Positions 61,101 to 64,000 of a DNA stretch of 64,000 bases are shown here, piece by piece (position 1 is the first letter of the stretch; every line of letters begins with the position of its first letter). The DNA lies in assembly GCF_048773025.1 (NCBI RefSeq), contig NC_133547.1:46095004-46159003 (forward strand). Reading direction: 5' to 3'. A program made the position numbers and the translations under genes. Below the pieces are notes generated by a model. That model had not been told where the DNA came from, did not search any database, and saw only the letters and a program-made list of their open reading frames with translations. The stretch comes from Camelus bactrianus. Its lineage: Eukaryota; Chordata; Mammalia; Artiodactyla; Camelidae.

Positions 61101-62273
61101 CCTGGGGTAAGCTGTCGACACTGTGGCTTAGCTGTGTGATCTTAGGCCAAACTTTGCACAGGCCTTTGGGGGTATGTCCGGGCACCAGAGATGCCCCAGA
61201 GTGAGTGGGCATCTTACTCTGAGCGGCCAGTCACCCATTCAGAGAGATTGTTTCTCGGGAGAGCTGACAAGAACTTAGGGTAAACAGTTTCTCTGATGCA
61301 TCTCTGTCTGAACGCTCAGAGCGCTGTCTACCTTGGGACGTCAGCCTTGTCAGCTGTTTTATCCCGGTCTAATCCATCAGCCCAGGAAGCCCGGGCCTCC
61401 TCGGTCCTCCTCCATGCCCCCAGGGCGAAGCACCATACGGCCCTCTCCACATTTCTGGTGCCTCACTGCCCCCCACCCCATATCCCCAAACCCCACAAAG
61501 GGCCCTCTAGAATTTAGCAGAATCTCCCATTTCCTGACCTCATCTCTAAATGCTCCTTTCTTTTTCTCACAGTGAGCATGGCCAGCCTTGCTCTCCTCAA
61601 AGGCACCACTGCCCCTGCAGCCTTTCAGGGTGGTGGTGTTTTCTTCCCACACTGGGCCCGGATGGGGCAGGTGCCCGCCTGGTCCCCCACTGCAGCCTCC
61701 AGACCCTTTTCCCTCCTTCCTGAACACATCTTCTCCTGTCATCGGATCCTTCCACCTCCTTCCATTACTGTCACCTGTCGACTCCTGGGTCCTCCTCACT
61801 CGCTGTGTAAAGATGCTCACTCTGGCTTCACAACTACTCTCTCCAGCACTCCTCCTCTCTTGCTGGCTCCACTGTGTCGGCATGGGGTCACATTGGCTGC
61901 ACACTGGAATCATGCAAGAGGCTTTAAAAAAATACTGATGCTGGAGTCCCACCAGAGTCTGTCTTAATTGGCGTGAGGTTATGTGCAGTCTGGGCACTGG
62001 AATTTTTAGATGCTCCCAGGATTGTTCTCCTGTGCATCCAAGGTTGAGAACCCTAATCATTCTCCACCCGTGCCCTCCTCTCTAGTCATCATGATCTTTG
62101 TCCACTTTGGGTTATTCTCTCCCAAGCTCACACCCTACGTTAGACGTCTCACTTCTGATAACTGAGAGCCCTCCATCCTCAGCTCCAAGCAGTCTGTCCT
62201 CTGAACACACTCCCATCTTTCTAGATCACTCCCAGTTTCCCGTTGGCCTATTAACGTCCTGTTAGACCTCTTG

Positions 62274-62304
<31 letters not shown>

Positions 62305-64000
62305 GCTGAACTAACCTTGATCTCATTTCCCCCTCCATCTTTCTGGTCCCCACTCTCTTTGTCCACCATTTCTGTTTTTCTCCTTTGACGGCCAAAGGAT
62401 TTGATTTGTCTGTACTCGGTGTCTCTGGGTTCTCTCCTCCTGTTCTCTCTAATCTGCTCTAACCTGGCTCCCCACCCTCCCCACACCACTGCTCATGTTA
62501 TAATTTCTAGAGATGGACATATGGCAAAACCCAGTTGTTAGTCATCTTGCCTGATTTAGCAGGGTTTAACACTGGTGATCATTTCCTCTTCTTGGAAATA
62601 CTTTGGTTTTTCCTTGGCTTGTGGGACACCACCCTCTGTGGGCTTCTCTCCAGCCTTGTAGCTCTTCTTCTTGGCCTCCTTTGTTGGTTTCTCTTCATTT
62701 TCCTGACCCTCCAACATTAGACTGCCTTCAGACCTAGTTTTTGGACTTATTTTTATCTCTTTAACCTTTGGCTATTTCTTCTAATCTCACAAATTTGAAT
62801 TCCAAGAAAGAATGTGAACGGCTCAGTGGACCCTCAGGAGTCAGCGACTCTGGAGAGACACCCTAACATATGTGTGCTCCTGATAGGCTTGGTGGAACAG
62901 CTGTTCCCCAAAAAACCCAACATAATTTTATTTTATAACTGGATGGATTCTAGAATTATCTCATTAAAGGATAAAAAGGATGTGCTTAATTCTTTTGCCC
63001 ATCCATTCAACAGATATTTCTGTACCTCTTAAGTGCCTGACATTGAATTATTATAATATCGATGAATTCTAATGTGTATTTGCTTAGGGATTTTTTTTTT
63101 GACAGAGAGGCAGGGAGGAACACCCTTAAACCTTAAGGTAGGACAGACATGGGCACTTGTTCAAAACGTTCAAACAGCATCTCTGAGGAAATGACTAGAT
63201 CTACAAGCAGATGCCCCAATCAATGGAATGATCACCTCTTCTGTAACATTACCATCATAGGATTAAGCAGAGAGAGGACCCATTTTTCCCTTGCTCTGCT
63301 CTTCCAAGCCGGCTGGTTAAGCTAACAGTGCTTCGCCTGTACCCGGCGGAGCCTCAGGAGGGAGAGGCAAGAGGCATCGCCTGAAGCCACGTCTCCCCCA
63401 GGTCGCTAGAAGCGAGTTCTCCTTCACATCCTTGGGGGCACCAGTAGCTTCCCAAATTCTCACTCTGGGTGAAACTTCTCAAGGACTTGAAAATCCTTAA
63501 AACCAAATTCTCACCCATCGATCCCCTCCTCCCTCATACCCACTAAATCATTTCAGACTGCTCCACTTCCTCCTGCGTGGCGGTGTTCAGCCCGCTTACC
63601 AGTACACGTGATTTTCTTTCTGGGTTTCCAGATTGTCTGAAATGCTATTGTGTGGCAGTTTGCAAATAAATTCCTGTTTCCTTGACATTGTGCTTTCAGA
63701 TACGTACCCATTTAGCTAATCCTGTTAGAAATCACCCCTTTCTGGTGCTTCATTGCAGATTCCGTGCTTGTGGTGAAGGCGAGGCAGCCAAAGCCTTTCT
63801 TTGCTGCAGGAAATACGTTTGAGATGACTTGCAAAGTGTCTTCCAAAAATATTAAGTCGCCACGCTACTCCGTTCTCATCACGGCTGAGAAGCCTGTTGG
63901 GGACCTCTCCAGTCCCAACGAAACCAAGTACATCATCTCCCTGGACCAGGATTCTGTGGTGAAGCTGGAGAATTGGACAGATGCGTCGCGGGTTGATGGT
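11057..64000 (+). CDS. PTGFRN: PTGFRN, 5' part of a spliced gene (exons 1-6, partial at window end)
   Basis: The gene encodes a type I membrane glycoprotein with tandem Ig-like domains. It is known to partner the tetraspanins CD9 and CD81 and to lower prostaglandin F2alpha binding to its receptor. The coding pieces seen here are 11057-11105, 41297-41665, 44250-44663, 49638-50018, 60419-60844 and 63759-64000. Joined, they read 1881 nt, or 627 uninterrupted codons. They cover the signal peptide, Ig domains 1-4 and the start of domain 5. The human protein is about 879 residues as I recall, so the rest of the ectodomain, the transmembrane segment and the short tail lie beyond the window. The diagnostic Glu-Trp-Ile motif of the EWI family is at residues 251-253. 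Ig cysteine pairs and N-glycosylation sequons (N44, N286, N300, N383, N413, N525, N600, N618) fall at the remembered human positions. The gene looks intact and functional. Confidence 0.97.
13400..13790. repeat. L2-like remnant
   Basis: TTGCTCTCCTTTACCTGGAATG, TCCTCCATAAAGCTTTCCTG and, at the end, CATTTCTTGAGTGCCTACTATG resemble L2 3'UTR parts. The last piece is in the opposite orientation to the first. Boundaries are uncertain. Confidence 0.4.
13925..14080 (-). repeat. L2 LINE fragment
   Basis: AAGTGACATTTGAGCTGAGCC and GAGCTTTCCAGGC correspond to the reverse complement of the L2 3'UTR. Confidence 0.55.
14230..14400 (+). repeat. L2 LINE 3' end
   Basis: CAGGGACCATGCTGGTCTTG, GTGCCTGGCACAGAGTAGGC and TTGATAAATATTGGCTAACTGAATGAATG, in parts, give the typical L2 3' terminus. 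Confidence 0.7.
14650..15060. repeat. Ancient interspersed repeat, same general kind as at 1005
   Basis: TAAACTGCTGTAACAGATAG, CACAGTGGTTCAAACAATAG, GGCATTGTGGCTCC and AGCTGCAAGGGAAGCTGGG are in the order of a common mammalian repeat whose name I cannot fix. Confidence 0.45.
15265..15440 (-). repeat. MIR SINE
   Basis: CCATGTTACAGATGGGGAAACTGATG, in parts, AGTTAAATAACTTGTCCAGAG and CATACAGCCT form the reverse complement of the MIR core. Confidence 0.8.
15564..15872 (+). mobile_element. L1 3' end, artiodactyl type
   Basis: It starts near TTATGGTTACCAGGGGC, continues with the TATAGCACAGGGAAATAATATCC region and ends CTATATTTCAATTTAAAAAA. Flanking GGAAGGTGTG (15554-15563) and GGAAGGTCTG (15873-15882) probably form the target-site duplication. 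Confidence 0.8.
17450..17600 (-). repeat. L2 LINE fragment
   Basis: CTCAGTGAATACTGAGAGTGCC, in parts, CCAGGCATTGTTCCCAGCGCTGGGG and CACAGTGAACAAAGC match the reversed L2 3' end. Confidence 0.6.
18238..18420 (+). repeat. MIR SINE
   Basis: CAGGCTTTGGAATCAG, GGTTTCTTAACCTCCCTGAGCC and GACTAGTACCTTTCTCGCAGG follow the MIR consensus. Confidence 0.75.
18448..18600 (+). mobile_element. MER5A-class hAT-Charlie non-autonomous DNA transposon
   Basis: CTCTGGGGACCAGCAGCA, GCACCTGGGATATCTCAGGC, CTGCTGAAACAGAGTCTGCA and CCCCAGGGGATTC, then TTTTGAGAAGG, track MER5A from near start to end. It is a fossil with no coding capacity. Confidence 0.75.
18930..19300 (-). repeat. L2-like remnant
   Basis: GGTCAGGCCTTGAATGGC and the surrounding G-rich sequence resemble the reversed L2 3'UTR but are highly diverged. 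Confidence 0.35.
19365..19600 (-). repeat. MIR SINE, nearly full length
   Basis: GCACCAGGCACTGTATTTTCC, ATGAGAAAACCGAGTCACAGAG and TGGGATTCAAGTCCAGC run through the reversed MIR consensus. Confidence 0.85.
19690..19855 (+). repeat. MIR SINE
   Basis: GCTGGGATTCTGGCCCTTGA, TTATGACCTTGAACAAGTTGC and TCCCCTTCCATCTC match MIR in plus orientation. Confidence 0.65.
21125..21180 (+). repeat. L2 LINE 3' fragment
   Basis: CAGTGCCTAGCCCAGAGCC and TGGCACGTGATGGGCACTTAG resemble the last part of L2. Confidence 0.5.
21325..21530 (+). mobile_element. L1 3' end, artiodactyl type
   Basis: ACAGCACAGGGAACTGTATTC, TGTGCATCTAAAACCAAC and CACCTCAATTAAAAAAAA identify the 3'UTR and tail. ATTACAA occurs on both sides (21318-21324 and 21531-21537), a plausible short target-site duplication. 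Confidence 0.75.
22860..22955 (+). repeat. L2 LINE fragment
   Basis: GACTGTAAGCACCATGAGAG and CAGGGCCAGGTCTGTTTC match the L2 3'UTR. Confidence 0.55.
23625..23890 (-). repeat. L2 LINE fragment
   Basis: ACCCTGTGCCAGGTGTGAG and CATATAAGGACATGGTCCCAG resemble the reversed L2 3' end. The downstream part is more diverged. Confidence 0.45.
25680..25830 (+). repeat. MIR SINE
   Basis: CTTCTCGGAACCTCAGTTTCC, in parts, followed by GTTGAGTATTAAATCATGTG corresponds to the 3' half of MIR. Confidence 0.6.
27955..28720 (+). repeat. L2 LINE, long 3'UTR segment
   Basis: Sequential L2 motifs can be followed for over 700 bases: CAACCAGGGTGGACTTTC, TTGCTGGTCTCTCTGCCTGG, GTGACCTTCTCAGAAGGGCC, CACAAGCTTCTTGTGAGC and GCAGGGACTCTTGG. 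A 190-codon open frame (27905-28477) lies within this non-coding LINE sequence and is not a gene. Confidence 0.75.
29218..29391. repeat. Polypyrimidine (CT/TTTC) tract
   Basis: This is 174 bases of T and C on the plus strand with only two purines (near 29266 and 29327). It has no longer-period unit and is low-complexity sequence. Confidence 0.9.
29640..30240 (+). repeat. L2-like remnant
   Basis: CAAATTCAAATGTTGTCCC, TATGAAGCTTTTCACGAATC and CATCTAGCACAGGGG are like L2 or an L2 relative. The match is loose. Confidence 0.35.
30695..30944 (+). mobile_element. Camelid tRNA-derived SINE (Vic-1 type)
   Basis: The head GGGTATAGCTCAGTGGGAG (A box) and GAGTTCAATCC (B box) are followed by TACCTCCATTAAATAAG, an (AAGT)n/(AAAT)n stretch (about 30780-30844) and CCTAATTACCTCCCC. 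CAAGCT flanks both sides (30689-30694 and 30945-30950), a possible target-site duplication. Confidence 0.9.
31915..32100 (+). repeat. MIR SINE
   Basis: TAAACCTGGGTTGAGTCCC, TTGACTTCTCTGGGTCTCAG and GTGCCCAGCTCAGTGCATGG track MIR. Confidence 0.7.
32191..32377 (+). mobile_element. Camelid tRNA-derived SINE (Vic-1 type)
   Basis: GATTTAGCTCAGTGGTAG and GGGTTCAATCCCCAG are the A and B boxes. The tail is CCTAATTACCTTCCCCC followed by (AAAAC)n. ATAAATACT at 32182-32190 and again at 32378-32386 is the target-site duplication. Confidence 0.92.
32859..33442 (-). mobile_element. L1 3' end, artiodactyl type (antisense)
   Basis: It starts with the reversed A tail TTTTTTTTTAATTGAAG and GTTGATTTACAATG. 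It continues through CCCTGTGCTATACATTGGG into ORF2-end sequence TCCATCCATGTTGCTGCAAA and GAGTAGTATTCCATTGTAT. Confidence 0.85.
34105..34797 (-). mobile_element. L1 3' end with end of ORF2 (antisense)
   Basis: TTATTGATTTATAATCATTTT begins the reversed 3'UTR. On the minus strand an open stretch at 34437-34670 encodes the L1 ORF2 C-terminal region, with the motif WYIYTMEYYSAIKTDNIMPF. The copy is 5'-truncated, so no full ORF2 exists here. Confidence 0.85.
36005..36079. repeat. (TG)n/(TA)n compound microsatellite
   Basis: TG units at about 36010-36037 pass into about 20 TA units to 36078. Open frames reading IYIYIYIY derive from it. Confidence 0.95.
37140..37370 (-). repeat. L2 LINE fragment
   Basis: GTGGAAGGCTTCACAGAGGAGG and GGAGGGCATTCCAGAGGAAGG, in parts, match the reversed L2 3'UTR. 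Confidence 0.55.
38010..38880 (-). repeat. L2 LINE, long reversed segment
   Basis: It begins CATTCACTCGTTTAGCAAATA and TTTATTGAACAACTGC, the reversed L2 3' end, then TACATTCTAGTGGGAGG, GGGAAAGGCCTGACTGAG, CTGCGTTGAGAACGGAGGG and GTAATAATTCAGGCGAGAG in the expected order. Confidence 0.75.
39095..39215 (-). repeat. MIR SINE fragment
   Basis: CATTTCATAGATGAGGAAAC, then TGGGCATAAGGAGGTTAAG, is the reversed MIR core. Confidence 0.75.
39485..39528. repeat. (TG)n microsatellite
   Basis: Around 15 uninterrupted TG units follow GGGTTTGTGGGTTTG. Confidence 0.95.
39960..40125 (-). mobile_element. MLT1-class LTR remnant (ERVL-MaLR fossil)
   Basis: ACTGGGGGCTAGGACTTAAAC, in parts, ATATGAATGG and GACACAATTCAACCCATCAC form the end of an MLT1-type LTR in reverse orientation. 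It is an ancient, partial fossil. Confidence 0.6.
40145..40345 (-). repeat. MIR SINE
   Basis: CATTTTATTGAGCTCTTACTACATG, in parts, and CCCCATTTTATAGTTGAGGAAG follow reversed MIR. Confidence 0.7.
41297..41665 (+). CDS. PTGFRN: PTGFRN exon 2 (end of signal peptide, Ig-like domain 1)
   Basis: This 369-nt exon follows the acceptor TGTCTTTGCAG and encodes residues 17 to 139 plus one base. It begins LCRGRVVRVP, where the signal peptide is expected to be cleaved. It then carries a V-type Ig fold with cysteines at C43 and C119, W58 in the core, and the usual D-x-G-x-Y-x-C motif (DQGHYKC) at 113-119. The sequon N44-V-S lies next to C43. Several stretches, such as the one around residues 47-61, are essentially as in human. 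The donor (AAAG|GTACAT) is weak, lacking the A at +4 and the G at +5. The frame stays open into intron 2 to a stop at 42010-42012. Confidence 0.97.
41875..42060 (+). repeat. MIR SINE
   Basis: GAGAGTTCAGCTCTGAGCCGG, in parts, GAGGGTATGTCACCTGCCTC and CTTCCTCCTCTGGGAAAC match MIR. It lies 210 bases after exon 2. Confidence 0.6.
42345..42490 (-). repeat. MIR SINE fragment
   Basis: TTTACACATGAGGAAATGG, GACTTGCCTAAAATCACACAG and TAATTAGTAAATGAGCAAG are the reversed MIR core. Confidence 0.75.
43800..43985 (-). repeat. MIR SINE
   Basis: GTGCCAAGCACTGTCCCAGGC, in parts, and GAGATGAGGAAGCTGAGGC, CACAGAGGAGTAAAGTGAC match reversed MIR. Confidence 0.8.
44170..44600. other. Intragenic CpG-rich block over exon 3
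   Basis: From the last 80 bases of intron 2 through most of exon 3, CG dinucleotides are very dense (for example GGTGCGGCGCGGCCCCGCCC), unlike exons 4 and 5. It may be an intragenic CpG island or simply GC-biased coding sequence. Confidence 0.7.
44250..44663 (+). CDS. PTGFRN: PTGFRN exon 3 (Ig-like domain 2, EWI motif)
   Basis: This 414-nt exon encodes residues 140 to 277 plus one base, between the acceptor CTTCTCCCCGCAG and the donor ACAG|GTGAGC. It forms the second Ig-like domain, with cysteines C169 and C247, tryptophan W185 and the DQGSYRC motif at 241-247. Directly after it comes IVSEWI; Glu-Trp-Ile at 251-253 is the signature that names the EWI subfamily (EWI-F, EWI-2, EWI-3, EWI-101). 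The exon is strikingly GC- and CpG-rich compared with exons 4 and 5, which creates long spurious open frames on both strands. Residues 146-157 differ most from the human sequence as remembered. That stretch is a proline-rich linker between domains. Confidence 0.97.
46215..46710 (-). mobile_element. hAT-Charlie-like DNA transposon relic
   Basis: The left end reads GTTTATAACCTTTTGTACCATGG. The right end reads GGACCCCAGGTTAAGAACCAC. These are near-inverted terminal motifs of the type CAGTGGTTCTTAACC. Internal parts such as GATGTCTGCAACAATTTTAATG and AAAATATCTGTGATTTCTATTGG, in parts, are of a known mammalian MER family I cannot number. No coding sequence remains. Confidence 0.65.
46761..47300 (-). 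mobile_element. L1 3' end (antisense)
   Basis: TTAAGTTGAAGTATAGTTG and TTCCACATATAAGTGAGAAC, then TCCATCCATGTTGTTGCAAA, identify a reversed L1 3' end. CCATAGCTAACCTCTTCT (46743-46760) and CCGTAGCTAGCTTCTTA (from 47301) are a decayed target-site duplication. Confidence 0.85.
48905..49460 (+). repeat. MIR SINE split by an L1 insertion
   Basis: The 5' part (48905-49092) contains CTGGGATTTGAATCCTAGC, CTCTGCCACATATTGGC and GTTTCCTTATCAGTAAAATAG. The 3' part resumes after 49363 with GTAGGGTTGTTTTGAAGATT, and AACAGTGCCTGGCATATAT. Confidence 0.85.
49093..49363 (-). mobile_element. L1 3' end (antisense), inserted in MIR
   Basis: TTTTTTAATTGAAGTATAGTTG, in parts, and CCCTGTGCTACACAGTGGG mark the reversed L1 3'UTR. 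GTAGGGTTTTTTAATTC... at 49068-49092 and the similar GTAGGGTTGTTTTGAAG... at 49364-49391 look like a long target-site duplication. Confidence 0.85.
49638..50018 (+). CDS. PTGFRN: PTGFRN exon 4 (Ig-like domain 3)
   Basis: This 381-nt exon encodes residues 278 to 404 plus one base. The acceptor is AACGTTCCAG and the donor CTAG|GTGAGT is strong. The domain has cysteines C299 and C373, W315 in the core and the motif ENAGYYFC at 366-373. Sequons are N286-V-S, N300-I-T and N383-R-S, all at the positions expected from human. The loop rich in Arg, Leu and Asp at about 329-340 is typical of the family. If intron 4 were retained, the frame would stop after 13 further codons. Confidence 0.97.
51578..51605. 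repeat. T28 homopolymer
   Basis: Twenty-eight T follow T6-GGGG. No SINE or LINE body adjoins it. Confidence 0.95.
52116..52150. repeat. T35 homopolymer with a G/T-rich lead
   Basis: Thirty-five T follow TTTTTGGGGTTTTTTTGGTG. No retroelement body adjoins it that I recognise. Confidence 0.95.
52450..52560 (-). repeat. MIR SINE fragment
   Basis: TTTATTGAACACTTACTGAG, TGCCTGGAACTGGGCCAAGG and CCCCACAACAACATTGTGAATGAG, in parts, match the reversed MIR 3' end. Confidence 0.7.
52590..53030 (-). mobile_element. MLT1-class LTR remnant (ERVL-MaLR fossil)
   Basis: ACAATTCTGAGGGTCAGGAATT, in parts, GGGACTCAGCGGAGTTC, CCATTGGTCAGAGCC, TTCAAGGGGTTAGGG and CTCTTAATGGGAGAG appear in the order of an MLT1-like LTR in reverse. 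It is an ancient broken fossil, and the subfamily is uncertain. Confidence 0.5.
54430..54570 (+). repeat. MIR SINE fragment
   Basis: TTATCTTGGGTGTGTCGC, TGGGGGGATAATGCATATAAAG and TAGTGCCTGGCACTTAAG match MIR. Confidence 0.65.
55465..55590 (+). repeat. MIR SINE fragment
   Basis: GTACCTGTCTCATCAGGCTG, TTCTGAAGATTCAACGAGAATG and GTCCCTGGCATGCAGG match the MIR 3' half. Confidence 0.6.
55838..55851 (+). promoter_or_regulatory. CTCF-like motif
   Basis: CCAGGAGGTGGCGG matches the CTCF core consensus CCASYAGRKGGCRS at 13 of 14 positions and sits in a small GC-rich pocket. Single motif matches of this kind occur often by chance. Confidence 0.3.
56149..56291 (-). mobile_element. Camelid tRNA-derived SINE (Vic-1 type) with a perfect 13-bp target-site duplication
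   Basis: Reverse-strand head motifs AGGATTGAACCCAGGACCTC and CTCTACCACTGAGCTGTATAC, in parts, are intact. The tail side is GGTAATTAGG plus (TTTC)n and T10. TCTGGAAGAATTT occurs exactly at 56136-56148 and 56292-56304, so the ends are certain and the copy is probably young. Confidence 0.95.
56510..56690 (-). repeat. L2 or MIR-type remnant
   Basis: AATTCAGCAAGTGTGTTAATG, ACAAGGCACTGCACGC and CTGTCCCTGACCCTGCAAAG resemble the reversed L2 3' end. Confidence 0.45.
57240..57660 (-). repeat. L2 LINE fragment
   Basis: CAGTCATTTACTCAGCACC, CCTTGAATGCCAGGCTGG, GAGGCTTCTTGAGCAGATGAC, in parts, and GTTATAATAGTCCTGGCTGG follow the reversed L2 3'UTR. Confidence 0.6.
57848..57885. repeat. GT/GGGT-rich low-complexity stretch
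   Basis: Alternating GTGTGTGTGGGTGTGTGTGG followed by a run of G. Confidence 0.9.
58036..58108. repeat. (CA)n-type degenerate microsatellite
   Basis: CA units interleaved with TACATGCA and TACATACATTCATACATG. Confidence 0.9.
58095..58335 (-). repeat. MIR SINE, nearly full length
   Basis: TTACAGATGAGACACCAGAGAGG, in parts, AAGTAATTGGCCCAGGATC and GAGCCAGGATTCAGACAC follow reversed MIR. Confidence 0.85.
59195..59600 (-). repeat. L2 LINE fragment
   Basis: AAACGTTTATTGAGTGACTAC and GTGACAGTGAAGAATGAATGC resemble the reversed L2 3'UTR. The later part is diverged. Confidence 0.5.
60419..60844 (+). CDS. PTGFRN: PTGFRN exon 5 (Ig-like domain 4)
   Basis: This 426-nt exon encodes residues 405 to 546 plus one base, after a long polypyrimidine tract ending CTCTTGTTCAG. 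It forms Ig-like domain 4, with cysteines C429 and C515, W447 in the core (VSWYYRMNRR) and the motif EEDRGSYYC at 507-515. Sequons are N413-A-S and N525-D-S. The charged strand around 474-494 (YGERSKQRAQDGDFIFSK) is almost identical to human. The donor GAAG|GTAGAC is weak at +4 and +5. The frame remains open for 15 more codons after it, to a TAA ending at 60891. The coding frame is intact. Confidence 0.97.
60995..61031 (+). other. Exon-like 37-nt cassette in intron 5 (hypothetical poison exon)
   Basis: The sequence TTTCTCATCCACAG is followed by 37 nt and then a perfect donor, GAGAAG|GTAAGT. As a cassette between exons 5 and 6 it would complete codon 547 as GCA and then read TGA, so inclusion would truncate the protein after Ig domain 4. 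Read from its own ATG at 60996 it gives MNQPLSNDDAEK, but that phase does not join exon 6 in frame. There is no expression evidence here; a chance pair of splice sites is quite possible. Confidence 0.3.
61880..62065. mobile_element. MER5-class hAT-Charlie DNA transposon relic
   Basis: CACACTGGAATCATGCAAGAGG, in parts, AAAAATACTGATGCTGGAGTC, TGGGCACTGGAATTTTTAG and ATCCAAGGTTGAGAACCC track a MER5-type element. It has no coding capacity. Confidence 0.65.
62274..62299. repeat. (TTTTG)n microsatellite
   Basis: About five TTTTG units. Confidence 0.9.
62998..63052 (-). repeat. L2 LINE 3' fragment
   Basis: CCATCCATTCAACAGATATTTC and CTTAAGTGCCTGACATTG match the reversed L2 terminus. Confidence 0.55.
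63759..64000 (+). CDS. PTGFRN: PTGFRN exon 6, partial (start of Ig-like domain 5)
   Basis: The exon begins after the acceptor GGTGCTTCATTGCAG and runs off the window. The visible 242 nt complete codon 547 and encode through residue 627. The segment starts DSVLVVKARQPKPFFAAGN and contains the first cysteine of Ig-like domain 5 (C571 in EMTCKVSS) and sequons N600-E-T and N618-W-T. It closely follows the human protein as recalled. The second cysteine, the sixth domain, the RGD tripeptide known in the human protein, the transmembrane helix and the cytoplasmic tail are beyond the edge. Confidence 0.96.

Larger units (their letters stand above)
60845..63758 (+). other. PTGFRN: PTGFRN intron 5 (2.9 kb)
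   Basis: Phase 1 intron with a weak donor (GTAGAC). It contains an exon-like cassette at 60995-61031, a MER5-class relic at about 61880-62065 and a short L2 piece near 63000. The parts 61040-61870 and 62070-62990 hold no feature I can name; a TTTTG repeat lies at 62274-62299. Confidence 0.9.

Noticed and set aside
61377-62060. 227-codon minus-strand open frame in intron 5
   Set aside because: Low-complexity Gly/Arg/Glu-rich product that runs into a MER5-class relic; no recognised domain.

Overview
This is a vertebrate, specifically placental-mammal, genomic window, and the sequence points to a camelid (camel, llama or alpaca lineage). The main pointer is a set of tRNA-derived SINEs whose head contains A- and B-box-like motifs and whose tail carries CCTAATTACCT. 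These match the tylopod Vic-1 type as I remember it. Artiodactyl-type L1 3' ends, ancient MIR and L2 copies, an MLT1-class LTR background and MER5-class hAT relics fit the same picture. No prokaryotic or viral gene organisation is present.

Only one protein-coding gene can be supported. It is the 5' part of PTGFRN (prostaglandin F2 receptor negative regulator, also called EWI-F, CD9P-1 or FPRP) on the + strand. Exon 1 (signal peptide) lies in a CpG island at about 10.55-11.56 kb. Exons 2 to 5 (41297-41665, 44250-44663, 49638-50018, 60419-60844) and the start of exon 6 (63759 to the window edge) each encode one Ig-like domain. Together they give the first 627 residues, ending inside Ig domain 5. 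All five introns are phase 1 and all junctions follow GT-AG. The reading frame is intact and matches the human protein, as recalled, without insertions or deletions.

Layout: 1-10.5 kb is intergenic sequence upstream of the promoter, rich in old repeats. From 10.55 to 11.56 kb lie the promoter, 5'UTR and exon 1. From 11.1 to 41.3 kb runs the 30-kb intron 1, with L2, MIR and L1 copies and a nested LINE cluster at 32-35 kb. From 41.3 to 64 kb come exons 2 to 6 separated by introns of 2.6, 5.0, 10.4 and 2.9 kb. The encoded protein is a type I membrane protein whose Ig ectodomain is known to associate with the tetraspanins CD9 and CD81 and to reduce prostaglandin F2alpha binding to its receptor.

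I found no previously undescribed biological system. The observations most worth checking are a 37-nt exon-like cassette in intron 5 that would introduce an early stop, weak 5' splice sites after exons 2 and 5, a SINE with a perfect 13-bp target-site duplication that may be recent, a GATA array with a 20-bp higher-order unit grown inside a SINE promoter, and several unexplained single-copy intronic stretches that could be regulatory. Repeat family names and human comparisons are from memory; repeat boundaries are approximate except where target-site duplications are given.
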